Assembly: GCA_052246295.1 (NCBI GenBank)
Contig: JBQQCO010000004.1
DNA length: 64,000 nt
Direction: 5' to 3' (one strand)
Origin: Piscibacillus sp052246295
GTDB lineage: Bacteria > Bacillota > Bacilli > Bacillales > Alkalibacillaceae
The stretch's first letter is position 1; every line of letters starts with the position of its first letter. Below the pieces are notes generated by a model that had not been told where the DNA came from, made no database searches, and worked only from the letters and a program-made list of their open reading frames with translations. Below, piece by piece: positions 16,472-25,355 of the stretch. The position numbers and the translations under genes were made by a program.

Positions 16472-17812
16472 CTATTGCAACTCATTTTGGTTAGCTGACA
16501 ACGCACGATCTGCTTGAATATAGCCTGCTCCATACGTATTTCTATCCCCAAAGCCTTTGGCAGTATCCATGAGTAAGTTTTTAACCTCATCAGGTGTTAA
16601 CGAAGGGTTATGTTCTAACATAAGAGCCACTACCCCTGCACAAATTGGCGTTGCCATGGAGGTACCTGACATTGTGAAGTAATGCTCGCCAACTCTAGCA
16701 TTTTTCTGTAGTTTATCGATATAAGAATTTGGAGATCTTAATGAAATAATATCAACGCCCGGTGCAACTACATCTGGCTTCATTTCATTAAAAATCGTTG
16801 GTCCTCTACTAGAGAATTCAGCAATACGATCATCTTGAAGATCTACTGTTCCACGGTCATCCATTGCTCCGACCGTTATAACTTTATTGCTTATACCAGG
16901 ACTTGCAATGGATTGATGATCAGGACCTTCGTTACCAGCAGCTATACAAACAACAATTCCTGCATCCCAAGCAGCCTCAACAATTTGAACCATTGGGTCA
17001 TCATCTTCGGTTGGATATGAACGACTTGCTGGACTACCAAGTGACATTGAAATAACATCAATCCCTACTGAATCCTTATTCTGAATGCACCATTGAACAC
17101 CTTCCATGACAGTAGTTAAAGAACCAGACCCCATTTTATCTAGCACTTTCACCCCAATAATATTAGCTTTTGGGGCAGGTGCTTGGTACATACCCTCAGA
17201 CATCACTCCGTTACCTGCCACATCACCTGCACAGTGGGTTCCGTGTCCGTTATCATCGTACGGTTCTTCTCTTCCCTTTACAAGGTCTACGAATTTTATT
17301 ATTCTTCCTTCTAAGTCTTGATGGGGGGAAACACCCGTATCAACTACTGCGACATTAACCCCTTCCCCAGTCACATCAGAATCATTTCTAACTAAATCTT
17401 TTGCCCCTACTGTGGGTGTTGCAATATCTAATAAAGCTTTAATTTCACGATTGGCGTACACCTTCTTTACAGTGTGACAATGGTTTAGTAAATCAACTAA
17501 GGCCGCAGGGGTTAACTTTGCGGTACAACACCCAATTTCTAAGAATTTCTTTTCTATTTTACAACCGAAATGTTGATCTGTAATCTTGTAAATGTTATTC
17601 ATTTCAGCCTCAAGGTCACAATCCTCATCACGGTTGATTTGGATAATAACGTTATATCGCTTCGTATATTTGAAACATTTCTCTAAATACTTGTGAAGAA
17701 AGCAAGGTGTGTACTTGAACGGTCGATACATATGAATAAGTTCGTCTCTTAGTACTCGGTCTAATCTATGAGAATGTTGTCTAACCGTTTGAATCATAGC
17801 AAATTGAAACAT
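16472..17812 (-). CDS. aprX: Subtilisin-family serine protease AprX
   Basis: A 446-residue S8 peptidase with no signal peptide, so probably intracellular like B. subtilis AprX, whose length is nearly the same. The catalytic triad is visible as Asp158 (VAVVDTGVSP), His190 (DDNGHGTHCAG) and Ser385 (MSGTSMATP), with the oxyanion Asn294 in AAGNEGP. The first 130 residues are an N-terminal extension rich in His and Cys (HKYLEKC, EIGCC). ATG at 17812 follows AGGTGAGAG. It lies upstream-facing to the riboswitch with no operon partner. Its substrate is unknown. Confidence 0.95.
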   Translation of the reverse strand: MFQFAMIQTVRQHSHRLDRVLRDELIHMYRPFKYTPCFLHKYLEKCFKYTKRYNVIIQINRDEDCDLEAEMNNIYKITDQHFGCKIEKKFLEIGCCTAKLTPAALVDLLNHCHTVKKVYANREIKALLDIATPTVGAKDLVRNDSDVTGEGVNVAVVDTGVSPHQDLEGRIIKFVDLVKGREEPYDDNGHGTHCAGDVAGNGVMSEGMYQAPAPKANIIGVKVLDKMGSGSLTTVMEGVQWCIQNKDSVGIDVISMSLGSPASRSYPTEDDDPMVQIVEAAWDAGIVVCIAAGNEGPDHQSIASPGISNKVITVGAMDDRGTVDLQDDRIAEFSSRGPTIFNEMKPDVVAPGVDIISLRSPNSYIDKLQKNARVGEHYFTMSGTSMATPICAGVVALMLEHNPSLTPDEVKNLLMDTAKGFGDRNTYGAGYIQADRALSANQNELQ

Positions 17813-17900
17813 ACTCTCACCTCTTTTAATAGATTCGTTATTAATCTATTAAAAAAATGAGAGATTGTACCGGTAGTTGTACCAGTATAAGCAAAATAAA

Positions 17901-17931
17901 AAAGCACATTCAATAAAATAGAATGTGCTTT
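17901..17931. terminator. Terminator of the FAD oxidoreductase gene
   Basis: An 11-bp stem AAAGCACATTC/GAATGTGCTTT abuts the stop codon at 17932; the minus strand continues with TTTTATTTTGC. Confidence 0.8.
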
Positions 17932-19053
17932 CTAATATTCCTTGTTTACAATGGCCTGCTGTACGTCATAATCTTTAATATGTAGTTCCATCTGTTCTCC
18001 TACCGCAAGCCTCGCAAGTTCTGCTCCTAAGTAGGGACCACTAGTTAGCCCAGATGCTCCTAATCCATTAGCTACGAGCAATCCTTTAAATTGCTCAACT
18101 GGACCAATGACTGGAAGGAAACCAGGTGTATATGGTCTAAAGCCTACTCTAGTTTCAACGACAGAACTATCATCCAAACCTGGTGCTACCTCCAGAGCTT
18201 TCCCAAGCATCTCATGAATCGCTCCAGTGGTATTTCGGTAGTCAAATTCCACCTCGTCAGTACGTGTTGCGCCAACGATTATGCGATTTTCGAATGAGAG
18301 CAAGTATGAATTGTTAGGCGGCATCACAACTGGCCAATCACCCGTATTCATATTTGGGTATTCTAAGTGGATAATTTGAGCTCGTTGATGCGTGACTTGA
18401 AAAGTTAATCCCAATGGCTCCAACAACTGTTTAGACCAAGCACCACTCGTGTCAATGACTTGATCTGCCACTAGTTTTTCACCATTCACCTCAACACCCA
18501 TGACCCTGTTTGATTTTGTTAAAATATGCGCCGAGCCTTGAATGAGTTTAGCACCATTCTTTTCAGCAGCCCTTAACAATGAATCACGTATTGCTCGTCC
18601 ATCTACTCGAGCTCCGCCACTGACATACACCGCGCCGTATTCATCAGATAATAATGGAAAATATGACCTAACTTCTTCTGGTGACAACAACTTAATGTCC
18701 CCAATCTCAGGGGCATCTTCTCTTCTTGTCTTAGCTCGCTCGATCATTTTTTCAAGTTTCGTTTGATCTGTATGTAAACTAATCGTCCCGACTCTCTTAT
18801 ATCCAACATCGGTTTCACCATCCTTACTTAACGCGTCAACTAACTCTGGATAGTACCTTGCTCCACCTTTAACCATTCGGTACCATGCTTTATTTCGTCT
18901 TTGAGAAAGCCACGGGCATACAATCCCAGCTGCGGCATCAGTGGCTTGGCCTATGTCTTTACGATCAACTATGGTGACGTTAACACCTTTTTTTGCAAGA
19001 TGATAGGCTGTTGATGACCCTAAAATGCCACCACCTATTACGATTATTGACAT
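17932..19053 (-). CDS. FAD-dependent amino acid oxidase-type oxidoreductase (DAO family)
   Basis: A 373-residue flavoenzyme of the DadA/glycine oxidase (PF01266) group. The N terminus carries the Rossmann FAD motif VIGGGILGSSTAYHLAKKG with the acidic end DRKD near residue 33, and the C terminus the second FAD contact GLLVANGLGASGLTSGPYLG. It would oxidise a D-amino acid, glycine or other secondary amine, but the substrate cannot be assigned. I chose the ATG at 19053 with GGAG 8 nt upstream instead of the GTG three codons earlier. The SLAP gene at 19169 diverges from it. Confidence 0.88.
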   Translation of the reverse strand: MSIIVIGGGILGSSTAYHLAKKGVNVTIVDRKDIGQATDAAAGIVCPWLSQRRNKAWYRMVKGGARYYPELVDALSKDGETDVGYKRVGTISLHTDQTKLEKMIERAKTRREDAPEIGDIKLLSPEEVRSYFPLLSDEYGAVYVSGGARVDGRAIRDSLLRAAEKNGAKLIQGSAHILTKSNRVMGVEVNGEKLVADQVIDTSGAWSKQLLEPLGLTFQVTHQRAQIIHLEYPNMNTGDWPVVMPPNNSYLLSFENRIIVGATRTDEVEFDYRNTTGAIHEMLGKALEVAPGLDDSSVVETRVGFRPYTPGFLPVIGPVEQFKGLLVANGLGASGLTSGPYLGAELARLAVGEQMELHIKDYDVQQAIVNKEY

Positions 19054-19168
19054 ATATTTCACTCCATCTATTTCCGAATCTTACCGTCATTATAGTATAC
19101 GAAGCTTTAGTATCAAACTTTTTTCGATTATAATAATATTTACAGAACATTCCTATGGAGGTAACGTG

Positions 19169-19537
19169 ATGCAACAACTTCAGTTTGAAGAAAAATGGGA
19201 CAAAACATTATCTAACCAAGATCGCCGAAAGATTGAAGAAGTGTTTGATGAAACTAAGGACCAAAATGACAGCGAACTGGACCCTGTCACCTTATGGCAT
19301 GCGAACAACCATAAGGACGAGTTACTCGTCACAGCACTCTTACACAATCGTAATGATGAAGCCTTTAAATTAAGCGATATCCACTTAGTTTATAAAACAT
19401 TGGATGAACCGATTGCTGAAAAAGACTTTGACATTCCCAGGCTTGAGATTCCACCTAAAACTAGCATGCCATGGACGTTCATTTTTCCAAATATAAAAGT
19501 TGATGACCCGACATTAGGAGTCCTATCAATTACTTAA
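19169..19537 (+). CDS. SLAP-domain protein
   Basis: A 122-residue protein made almost wholly of one SLAP domain, the module found in accessory Sec/S-layer assembly proteins of Bacilli. Signature pieces: VTLWHANNHKDELLVTALLHN (about 40-60), IHLVYKTLDEPIAEKDF and LEIPPKTSMPWTFIFPN near the C terminus. No signal peptide is seen. ATG at 19169 follows GGAGGTAACGTG. The stop overlaps the end of desR by 8 bp in a tail-to-tail arrangement, so transcripts of the two genes must interfere or share termination. Function beyond the domain is unknown. Confidence 0.8.
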   Translation: MQQLQFEEKWDKTLSNQDRRKIEEVFDETKDQNDSELDPVTLWHANNHKDELLVTALLHNRNDEAFKLSDIHLVYKTLDEPIAEKDFDIPRLEIPPKTSMPWTFIFPNIKVDDPTLGVLSIT

Positions 19538-20129
19538 GCCAGCCTTTTTCCTTAATTTTAGAAACTGCTTCAACACGGTTCGAGACCTCAAGTTTGTCAA
19601 AAATAACAGAGATATAGTTTCGAACCGTACCATAGGTTAAATATAAGTTCTGAGCAATTTCTTTTGTACTTAATCCTTCTGCGATTAGTTTGATGACTTC
19701 TGTTTCACGATCTGTTAATGGATTGGGCTCTTCAAAAGCAAGATCAATTAACTCAGGTGCGTATACTTTACGTCCTTTCATAATGGAACGAATCGAACTT
19801 GCCAACTCTTCACTAGGGCTGTCTTTCAATAAGTAACCACTCACTTGAGCTTTCCTTGCTCTTTCGAAGTATCCTGATCTTGCAAATGTTGTTAAAATAA
19901 TTTTTTTACAAGGATGATCCATTAATTCTTCTGCCGCGTCTAAACCTGTTTTAATCGGCATTTCAATATCCATTATGCAAATATCAGGGCTTAACTCACG
20001 GACTAATTTAACCACTTCTTCCCCGTTTGACGCTTGTCCAACGACTTCCATATCATCTTCAAGATCTAACAGTGAGCCTAGAGCACCAAGTAACATTTGC
20101 TGGTCTTCTGCAATGACGATTCTGATCAT
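19530..20129 (-). CDS. desR: Response regulator DesR
   Basis: A 199-residue NarL/LuxR-type regulator. The receiver domain (1-120) has the phosphoacceptor Asp54 in CIMDIEMPIK, the acidic pocket EDQ at 8-10 and Lys104 in LLKDSP. The LuxR-type helix-turn-helix follows (TDRETEVIKLIAEGLSTKEI). Asp54 is at the same position as in B. subtilis DesR. It overlaps desK by 4 bp and lies in the order des-desK-desR, so it should activate des when membranes become too rigid on cooling. Confidence 0.93.
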   Translation of the reverse strand: MIRIVIAEDQQMLLGALGSLLDLEDDMEVVGQASNGEEVVKLVRELSPDICIMDIEMPIKTGLDAAEELMDHPCKKIILTTFARSGYFERARKAQVSGYLLKDSPSEELASSIRSIMKGRKVYAPELIDLAFEEPNPLTDRETEVIKLIAEGLSTKEIAQNLYLTYGTVRNYISVIFDKLEVSNRVEAVSKIKEKGWLK

Positions 20130-21259
20130 GTCGCATCCTCCCTTTTTGCCTGTTGAATTACATTTGGAACATATATTTCTAGCCTAGTTCCTTTATGAGA
20201 TTTGAGCTTAAACTGACCATTAACAAATTCTAACCGTTCAGATATTCCTCTTAACCCATGACCTTTTGATTGACGCGTTTGGTCGATTCCTTTGCCATTA
20301 TCCTCTACGGTTAATGTCACTTCATTAGAGGTTTCATTTATTTTTATTAAACAATGACTGGCTTCACTATGTTTCACGACGTTTGTTACAGCTTCTTTTA
20401 AACACATACTTAAAACGTCTTCTACTAAGGCTGGTGAATGCTTTAAGTGATGTTCCCCTTCGATTTCTACTTCTATGTCAGCTGCTTCTAATAATTGTTT
20501 AACGTGCTCTAACTCTTCAATAAGCTTAGCACCACGCATATCTGACAGCATATCTCGCACTTCTTTTAATGCGGTTCTGGCTGTTTTATTGATATCGGCA
20601 ATCTCACTTTTTGCTTTTAATGTATCTTTGTCCATTAAACGTTTTGCAAGATCACTCTTCAAACCAATTAGTGAAAGTTTCTGTCCTAAGGTATCATGCA
20701 AATCTCGAGCAATACGCTGTCTTTCCTCATAGATTAAAAGCTGTGAGATTTTTTTATTCGCATCAACTAATTGTGCCTCAAGCTTTTGACGTTTCAATCT
20801 GTTGTATGTATTAATCGGCAACAATATAACGCCTAATACCGCAACAACGATAAACGGCAGCTGATATTCGAATAATTCTTCCTGATAAACCAAACTAAAG
20901 CCAGCAGCCACAATCGTTGTAACGATGTGAACGACATATAGCGTTATAAAACCACCTTTATGTCTAACGTTTCCTATGAAAAATGCTAAAAACAATGCAA
21001 AATACACGTATCCATACACTAACGACATCCCGATACTAATTAACATCATAATCGAGACACAAACGTATAAAAACCAACCGTTAGAGAGAAATGACAGTCG
21101 ATATGCAACGAAGAAAATAATAATTAAAAACGTTCCTAATATCACTTCTAACCATGACGTTGAACGAAATATGAAATAAAAGGGCATTAAGCTAAAGATG
21201 ATCCAAACATAGATGCTTAGACTTAAGTTTTTCGGAAAGATGTTATACCAATTTTGCAT
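20126..21259 (-). CDS. desK: Thermosensor histidine kinase DesK
   Basis: A 377-residue sensor kinase with four or five N-terminal membrane helices (about 15-148) that sense membrane thickness, a linker coiled coil (about 152-180) and a HisKA_3 dimerisation domain. The phosphorylated His188 sits in RIARDLHDTLGQ, at the same number as in B. subtilis DesK. The HATPase_c domain shows the N box HSEASHCLIKI region and G box DNGKGID and GHGLRGI. It overlaps desR by 4 bp and lies 86 bp downstream of des. It acts as kinase in the cold and phosphatase in the warm, by family knowledge. Confidence 0.94.
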   Translation of the reverse strand: MQNWYNIFPKNLSLSIYVWIIFSLMPFYFIFRSTSWLEVILGTFLIIIFFVAYRLSFLSNGWFLYVCVSIMMLISIGMSLVYGYVYFALFLAFFIGNVRHKGGFITLYVVHIVTTIVAAGFSLVYQEELFEYQLPFIVVAVLGVILLPINTYNRLKRQKLEAQLVDANKKISQLLIYEERQRIARDLHDTLGQKLSLIGLKSDLAKRLMDKDTLKAKSEIADINKTARTALKEVRDMLSDMRGAKLIEELEHVKQLLEAADIEVEIEGEHHLKHSPALVEDVLSMCLKEAVTNVVKHSEASHCLIKINETSNEVTLTVEDNGKGIDQTRQSKGHGLRGISERLEFVNGQFKLKSHKGTRLEIYVPNVIQQAKREDAT

Positions 21260-21345
21260 ATCGTAAATATCCTCTCTTATTAATTACACTCATTATACCA
21301 AAGAAGAAGCCTCCAATTAAAAATTGAAGGCTTCACTTTGTGGTT

Positions 21346-22386
21346 TTATATGCTTTCTTTATGCTTTAAATTTATGCTTTGACTCGATTGATTGAGTAAT
21401 GGCTTAATCTCTTTAAAGCTTCTGAACAGTTTATGTTCTTCATCAAACAATCTAAACCTTATCGACTTCAAGCTTGATTTTACCGTAATAGTTGTTGCTT
21501 GTTGTAACGGTGGCGTTGACTCATGCGCATCCTCTAAATGGTAGTTCGGAACCTTTGGACTTAAGTGGTGCACATGGTGATAACCAATATTACCTGTAAT
21601 CCATTGTAAAACTTTTGGAAGTTTATAATATGAACTACCGTCGATCGCTGCTTTAACATAATCCCATTCTTCTTCATCTTCAAAATACGAATCTTCAAAT
21701 TGGTGCTGCACATAAAATAACCAAATTCCAAGACTTCCTGAGACGAACATAATTGGTAAATGGACCATTAAGAAGTTTTGCCAACCAACTAATAAAATAA
21801 GTACCGTCACCAAAAATACAATGGATACATTAGTTAAGTATGTGTTACGAATCTCATTCTTCTTTGCTTCTTTACGATTCATACGGTTTGTGACAAGGAA
21901 TAAATATAATGGTCCTAGCACAAACATAACAAATGGATTTCGATATAATCGATACTGCAAGCGTTCTAGTTTCGATGCATTGATGTATTCGTTAACTGTC
22001 ATGATCCAAACATCACCTGTACCACGCTTATCTAAGTTACTACTCGTCGCATGGTGGATTGCATGTTCACGTCTCCATTTCTCATAAGGAAACATTGTAA
22101 TAATGCCTGTAATCGTCCCAACGATATGGTTTGCTTTACGATTTTTGAAAAAAGATCCATGACCACAATCGTGAAAAATAATAAACGTTCTTACAACAAA
22201 ACCTGCTGCGACGATCGAGCACGCTAATGATAACCAAAATGATACTGAAAGTGAAGCATAAGCTAAATACCATAAAATAAACACTGGTGGAATCGTATTA
22301 ATCATTTGCCATACACTGGCTTTTGCATCTGATTGTTCAAACTGTTTCATACTTTTTTTAAGTTGAGCTAATTTTGAATGACTCAT
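21346..22386 (-). CDS. des: Membrane fatty acid delta-5 desaturase
   Basis: A 346-residue membrane di-iron desaturase that introduces a double bond into acyl chains of existing phospholipids. The three His boxes are present: HDCGH (about 73-77), HAIHH (about 110-114) and HHVHH (about 275-279), set among four or more membrane helices. A terminal charged tail (LNLKHKESI region) is present. ATG at 22386 follows AAGGAGG. It is the first gene of des-desK-desR, and probable DesR sites lie 95-215 bp upstream, so cold induction is expected. Confidence 0.94.
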   Translation of the reverse strand: MSHSKLAQLKKSMKQFEQSDAKASVWQMINTIPPVFILWYLAYASLSVSFWLSLACSIVAAGFVVRTFIIFHDCGHGSFFKNRKANHIVGTITGIITMFPYEKWRREHAIHHATSSNLDKRGTGDVWIMTVNEYINASKLERLQYRLYRNPFVMFVLGPLYLFLVTNRMNRKEAKKNEIRNTYLTNVSIVFLVTVLILLVGWQNFLMVHLPIMFVSGSLGIWLFYVQHQFEDSYFEDEEEWDYVKAAIDGSSYYKLPKVLQWITGNIGYHHVHHLSPKVPNYHLEDAHESTPPLQQATTITVKSSLKSIRFRLFDEEHKLFRSFKEIKPLLNQSSQSINLKHKESI

Positions 22387-22480
22387 AAATAGCCTCCTTG
22401 AAACTACTTTTATTACCTAGTACTAATATTAAGGAATACTGAGCACTGAGAGTAGTCATGAACGTCAGTAAATATCCCTT

Positions 22481-22600
22481 ACATTTGTCATATTGACGTC
22501 ATTGTTGGTAATTTTATTGTTTCAATGGAGCTCTCGTATATGAGTGAATCTGATCAAGTTGTGGCAAACATCATATGAAGATATGACATTTGTCATATTG
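22481..22600 (-). promoter_or_regulatory. Putative DesR binding region upstream of des
   Basis: The 15-bp word ACATTTGTCATATTG occurs twice, at 22481-22495 and 22586-22600, 105 bp (ten helical turns) apart. The distal copy is part of a perfect 18-bp palindrome ATATGACATTTGTCATAT except for its centre (22581-22598). Phosphorylated DesR is known to bind a palindromic and a second site upstream of des in B. subtilis. The match to the known site was judged from memory, so the regulator assignment is inference from position. Confidence 0.55.
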
Positions 22601-22658
22601 TCTGTTAATCATTAGAAATTGAGGGGATTTTAGGTTTAATATCTTATACGAACTTAGT

Positions 22659-22794
22659 TTTTTGGGACATTGTTCAGCGTTTTTAGGACACGTAATTTGT
22701 CGAATTCGTGCATGTTACTTGATTTTTAAGACATTGCACCCTCTTTTATGAGCCATTGAGAGACATTAGGGCCTTTTAATGAGCCATTGTTGCG
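22659..22794. repeat. Phased word array, GACATTG type (less regular)
   Basis: Words GGGACATTG, AGGACACG, AAGACATTG, GAGCCATTG (twice) and GAGACATTA recur over 136 bp, with a T-rich run before most of them. The first units keep a 21-bp step; later ones drift. Between units 2 and 3 it contains ACGTAATTTGTCGA, close to the centre of the ATCGACCCC arrays at 39986 and 56286 (ACGAAATTTGTCGA). It fills the gap between the des promoter region and the amidase terminator. Confidence 0.6.
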
Positions 22795-22800
22795 TAGTAA

Positions 22801-22833
22801 AAAAGCTTTTACGCTAAACGCGCAAAAGCTTTT
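22801..22833 (-). terminator. Terminator of the amidase gene
   Basis: AAAAGCTTTT is repeated at both arms (22801-22810 and 22824-22833) with GCG/CGC extending the stem inward. On the minus strand the second arm is followed by T-rich sequence. Confidence 0.7.
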
Positions 22834-22836
22834 CAT

Positions 22837-24282
22837 TTAATATAAGTTCGGTGCGACTCGTTTATTCGAAGCTTGCTCATAGCTATAAGCAATCTCGATT
22901 AAAGTGGGTTCTGAAAATGCTGTGCCAGTAAAAGTGATTCCGACTGGCTCATTTTTTTCTGTTAAACCGGCTGGTACTGTAATCGAAGGATAGCCTGCCT
23001 TCGCAGGGATACCAGCGCCAATATTATTAGGAAATACAATCGCATCTAGCTTATACTCATTCAACGTGGCATCGATTCCTTCTTCTTTAGACAAGCGTTG
23101 ATCTTCCAGTAGTTCTTTTAAGTAAGCTGGTTCCGTTAACAAACCAGACGTTTTTTGCGCTTCTAAGAACCACTTCTGGCCATACTTCAATGCTTCTTCC
23201 TCATGTTGCTTATGGAATTCAATCACATCATCAATAGAACGGACTGGCACATCTTCTGAAACTGTTTTTAGATAAGCATTCAAGCTGTTCTTAAATTCAT
23301 GTATCATAACACCCAATCCCCAGTTATGTTTCGTTGTCGGGATCGTCACGTCAAATACCTCAGCACCTTGAGCTTCTAGTACATTAATTGCTTCATTCAT
23401 CAATTGACGTTTTTCTTCATCAATGGCATCAAAATAAGTCTCGCGAGCAATGCCAATTCGCTTACCTTTAAGTCCGTCCACCTTTAAATGTTGGCTCAAT
23501 TTTCGCCTTAAAAATTCTCGCGCCTTACCAGTCGAAGTATCTTCCAAATCTTCACCTATAATTGCTCGAAAAACATGAACCGCATCTGCCACGCTTTTTG
23601 CTAATGGTCCTGCAGTATCCTGTGTATGTGAAATAGGAATGACCCCACTACGGCTCACTGTTCCGACAGTTGGTTTAATACCGACTAACGCGTGTTGACT
23701 TGCAGGGCTCAAGATTGAACCTGATGTTTCCGTTCCAATCGATACCGTCGCAAAATTAGCAGCGACTGCTGCCCCTGGTCCAGAACTTGACCCACCAGTG
23801 TCTAATTTCCCGGGACCATATGGATTTAACACTTGTCCAGCTCTTGAGCTGTATCCATTAGGCATCCCTTCAGTCATAAAATTCGCCCACTCGGTTAAGT
23901 TAGCTTTACCTAATATCACGGCACCTGCTTCACGTAATTTTTTCGCAACAAATGAATCATTTTTAGCGACATGGTCTTTTAAAGCCAAAGATCCAGCCGT
24001 CGTATGCATTTTGTCGCCTGTATCGATGTTGTCTTTTAATACGACTGGAATTCCATGTAGTGGCCCACGAGCCCCTGTCTCTTTACGTTCTTCATCTAGT
24101 GCCTCTGCTATAAATAAAGCGTCTGGATTAATTTCTGCTATTGAATTAATCCTAGGCCCATCCTGATCATAACGAGCAATTCGTTCAAAATAAGCTAAAA
24201 CCAATTCTCGTGAGGTTAACTCACCATTTGATAACATTTTTTGCAGCTGATCAATTGAATCATTCAAAAATTCGTTCCCCAT
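22837..24282 (-). CDS. Amidase, amidase-signature family
   Basis: A 481-residue amidase-signature hydrolase. The Ser-cisSer-Lys triad is visible: Lys in VVLKDNIDTGDKMHTTAGS (about residue 80), and the two serines in the Gly/Ser-rich GGSSSGPGAAVAANFA (about 150-166), followed by GTETSGSI. It resembles the non-GatA group used for general amides; GatB at the right edge is distant, so this is not the gatCAB subunit. I use ATG at 24282, behind GGGGGAG; an upstream in-frame start adds 33 residues unlike the family. An acetamidase/formamidase gene diverges from it 90 bp away. Confidence 0.9.
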   Translation of the reverse strand: MGNEFLNDSIDQLQKMLSNGELTSRELVLAYFERIARYDQDGPRINSIAEINPDALFIAEALDEERKETGARGPLHGIPVVLKDNIDTGDKMHTTAGSLALKDHVAKNDSFVAKKLREAGAVILGKANLTEWANFMTEGMPNGYSSRAGQVLNPYGPGKLDTGGSSSGPGAAVAANFATVSIGTETSGSILSPASQHALVGIKPTVGTVSRSGVIPISHTQDTAGPLAKSVADAVHVFRAIIGEDLEDTSTGKAREFLRRKLSQHLKVDGLKGKRIGIARETYFDAIDEEKRQLMNEAINVLEAQGAEVFDVTIPTTKHNWGLGVMIHEFKNSLNAYLKTVSEDVPVRSIDDVIEFHKQHEEEALKYGQKWFLEAQKTSGLLTEPAYLKELLEDQRLSKEEGIDATLNEYKLDAIVFPNNIGAGIPAKAGYPSITVPAGLTEKNEPVGITFTGTAFSEPTLIEIAYSYEQASNKRVAPNLY

Positions 24283-24372
24283 TTGTCTCCCCCGATTTAT
24301 TTGAATATTTTTATTTATTTTGACATAATTAATTTCACTGCACAACGATAAAACATTAAAGGAGCAATAAAA

Positions 24373-25308
24373 ATGATCCATAAACTAGAACTAAAAACTG
24401 AACATCTACACCGTTCATTCGACCATTCATACAAACCTATTTTGACTATTAACTCAGGTGATACCGTGCAATTAACGACTCCTGATATTCAATGGGGATA
24501 CTCTCAATCGAAAGACGAACCTAAAATCACTTTCGATTCTCGAGAACAAGAGGACGTAAAAGGACACCCGATTATTGGACCCGTTGAAATTAAAGGTGCC
24601 AAACGTGGGATGGTTCTTGAAATTCGAACGAATGACCTTATTCCGGGGTGGTACGGAACAAACTGGGCTGGAGGCGTAAAAGCCTGGCAAAACGATCAAC
24701 TCGGTATTACAAATGAAGAAAAAATACAACTCGACTGGAAATTAAATGCAAAAACCATGACAGGGACTACCCAAATTGGTGGTCGCGAATTACACATCGG
24801 GCTCAACCCGTTTATGGGATTAATGGGTGTCGCACCTGCCGAACCAGGCTTACATATGACACCTCCTCCTCGCCGTGTTGGAGGTAATATTGATTGCAAA
24901 GAACTTGTAAGAGGGAGTAGTCTCTTTCTACCAATTGAAGTGGATGGCGCTCTTTTTTCTGTAGGGGATGGTCACGCTGCTCAAGGTGATGGTGAAGTAT
25001 CCGGAACGGCTATTGAAGCCCCAATGGACTTAGTCGACCTTACGCTTACAGTGCATGAGAACATGAGCTTAAATATGCCTCGCGCCTGGACGCCATCAGG
25101 TTGGATAACATTCGGATTTGATGAAGACTTAAATAAAGCAACCGCTACCGCTTTAGATGAAATGGTTCAGCTCATGCAAAACTTATATAATGTTAAGAAA
25201 ACTGAAGCGACAGCATTTGCCAGTACTGTTGTGGACTTGAGAATCACACAAGTTGTAAACGGCGTAAAAGGTGCACACGCTGTATTACCACATGGGGCGA
25301 TTAGATAA
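24373..25308 (+). CDS. Acetamidase/formamidase family protein
   Basis: A 311-residue FmdA_AmdA (PF03069) protein that hydrolyses short amides to acid and ammonia. Family features: the early GDTVQLTTPD (about 29-38), GPVEIKGAKRGMVLEI (about 70-86), PPPRRVGGNIDCKELVRGS (about 166-184) and the metal-binding GDGHAAQGDGEVSGTAIE (about 206-223). ATG at 24373 follows AAAGGAG. The divergent amidase shares its control region, so the pair may serve amide-nitrogen use. A shared bidirectional terminator separates it from the peptidase gene. Confidence 0.92.
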   Translation: MIHKLELKTEHLHRSFDHSYKPILTINSGDTVQLTTPDIQWGYSQSKDEPKITFDSREQEDVKGHPIIGPVEIKGAKRGMVLEIRTNDLIPGWYGTNWAGGVKAWQNDQLGITNEEKIQLDWKLNAKTMTGTTQIGGRELHIGLNPFMGLMGVAPAEPGLHMTPPPRRVGGNIDCKELVRGSSLFLPIEVDGALFSVGDGHAAQGDGEVSGTAIEAPMDLVDLTLTVHENMSLNMPRAWTPSGWITFGFDEDLNKATATALDEMVQLMQNLYNVKKTEATAFASTVVDLRITQVVNGVKGAHAVLPHGAIR

Positions 25309-25315
25309 AAAATAA

Positions 25316-25349
25316 AACCTCCAACCTAAGTCGAATTAGGATGGAGGTT
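25316..25349. terminator. Bidirectional terminator
   Basis: Stem AACCTCCA/TGGAGGTT with an extended inner pairing (CCTAA/TTAGG) lies between the convergent acetamidase and peptidase genes and is followed on the plus strand by AGTTTTTTAT. Confidence 0.8.
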
Positions 25350-25355
25350 AGTTTT

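Noticed and set aside
22837..24282. GatA subunit of the amidotransferase
   Set aside because: The amidase belongs to the general amidase group, is 38 kb from gatB and diverges from an acetamidase gene.
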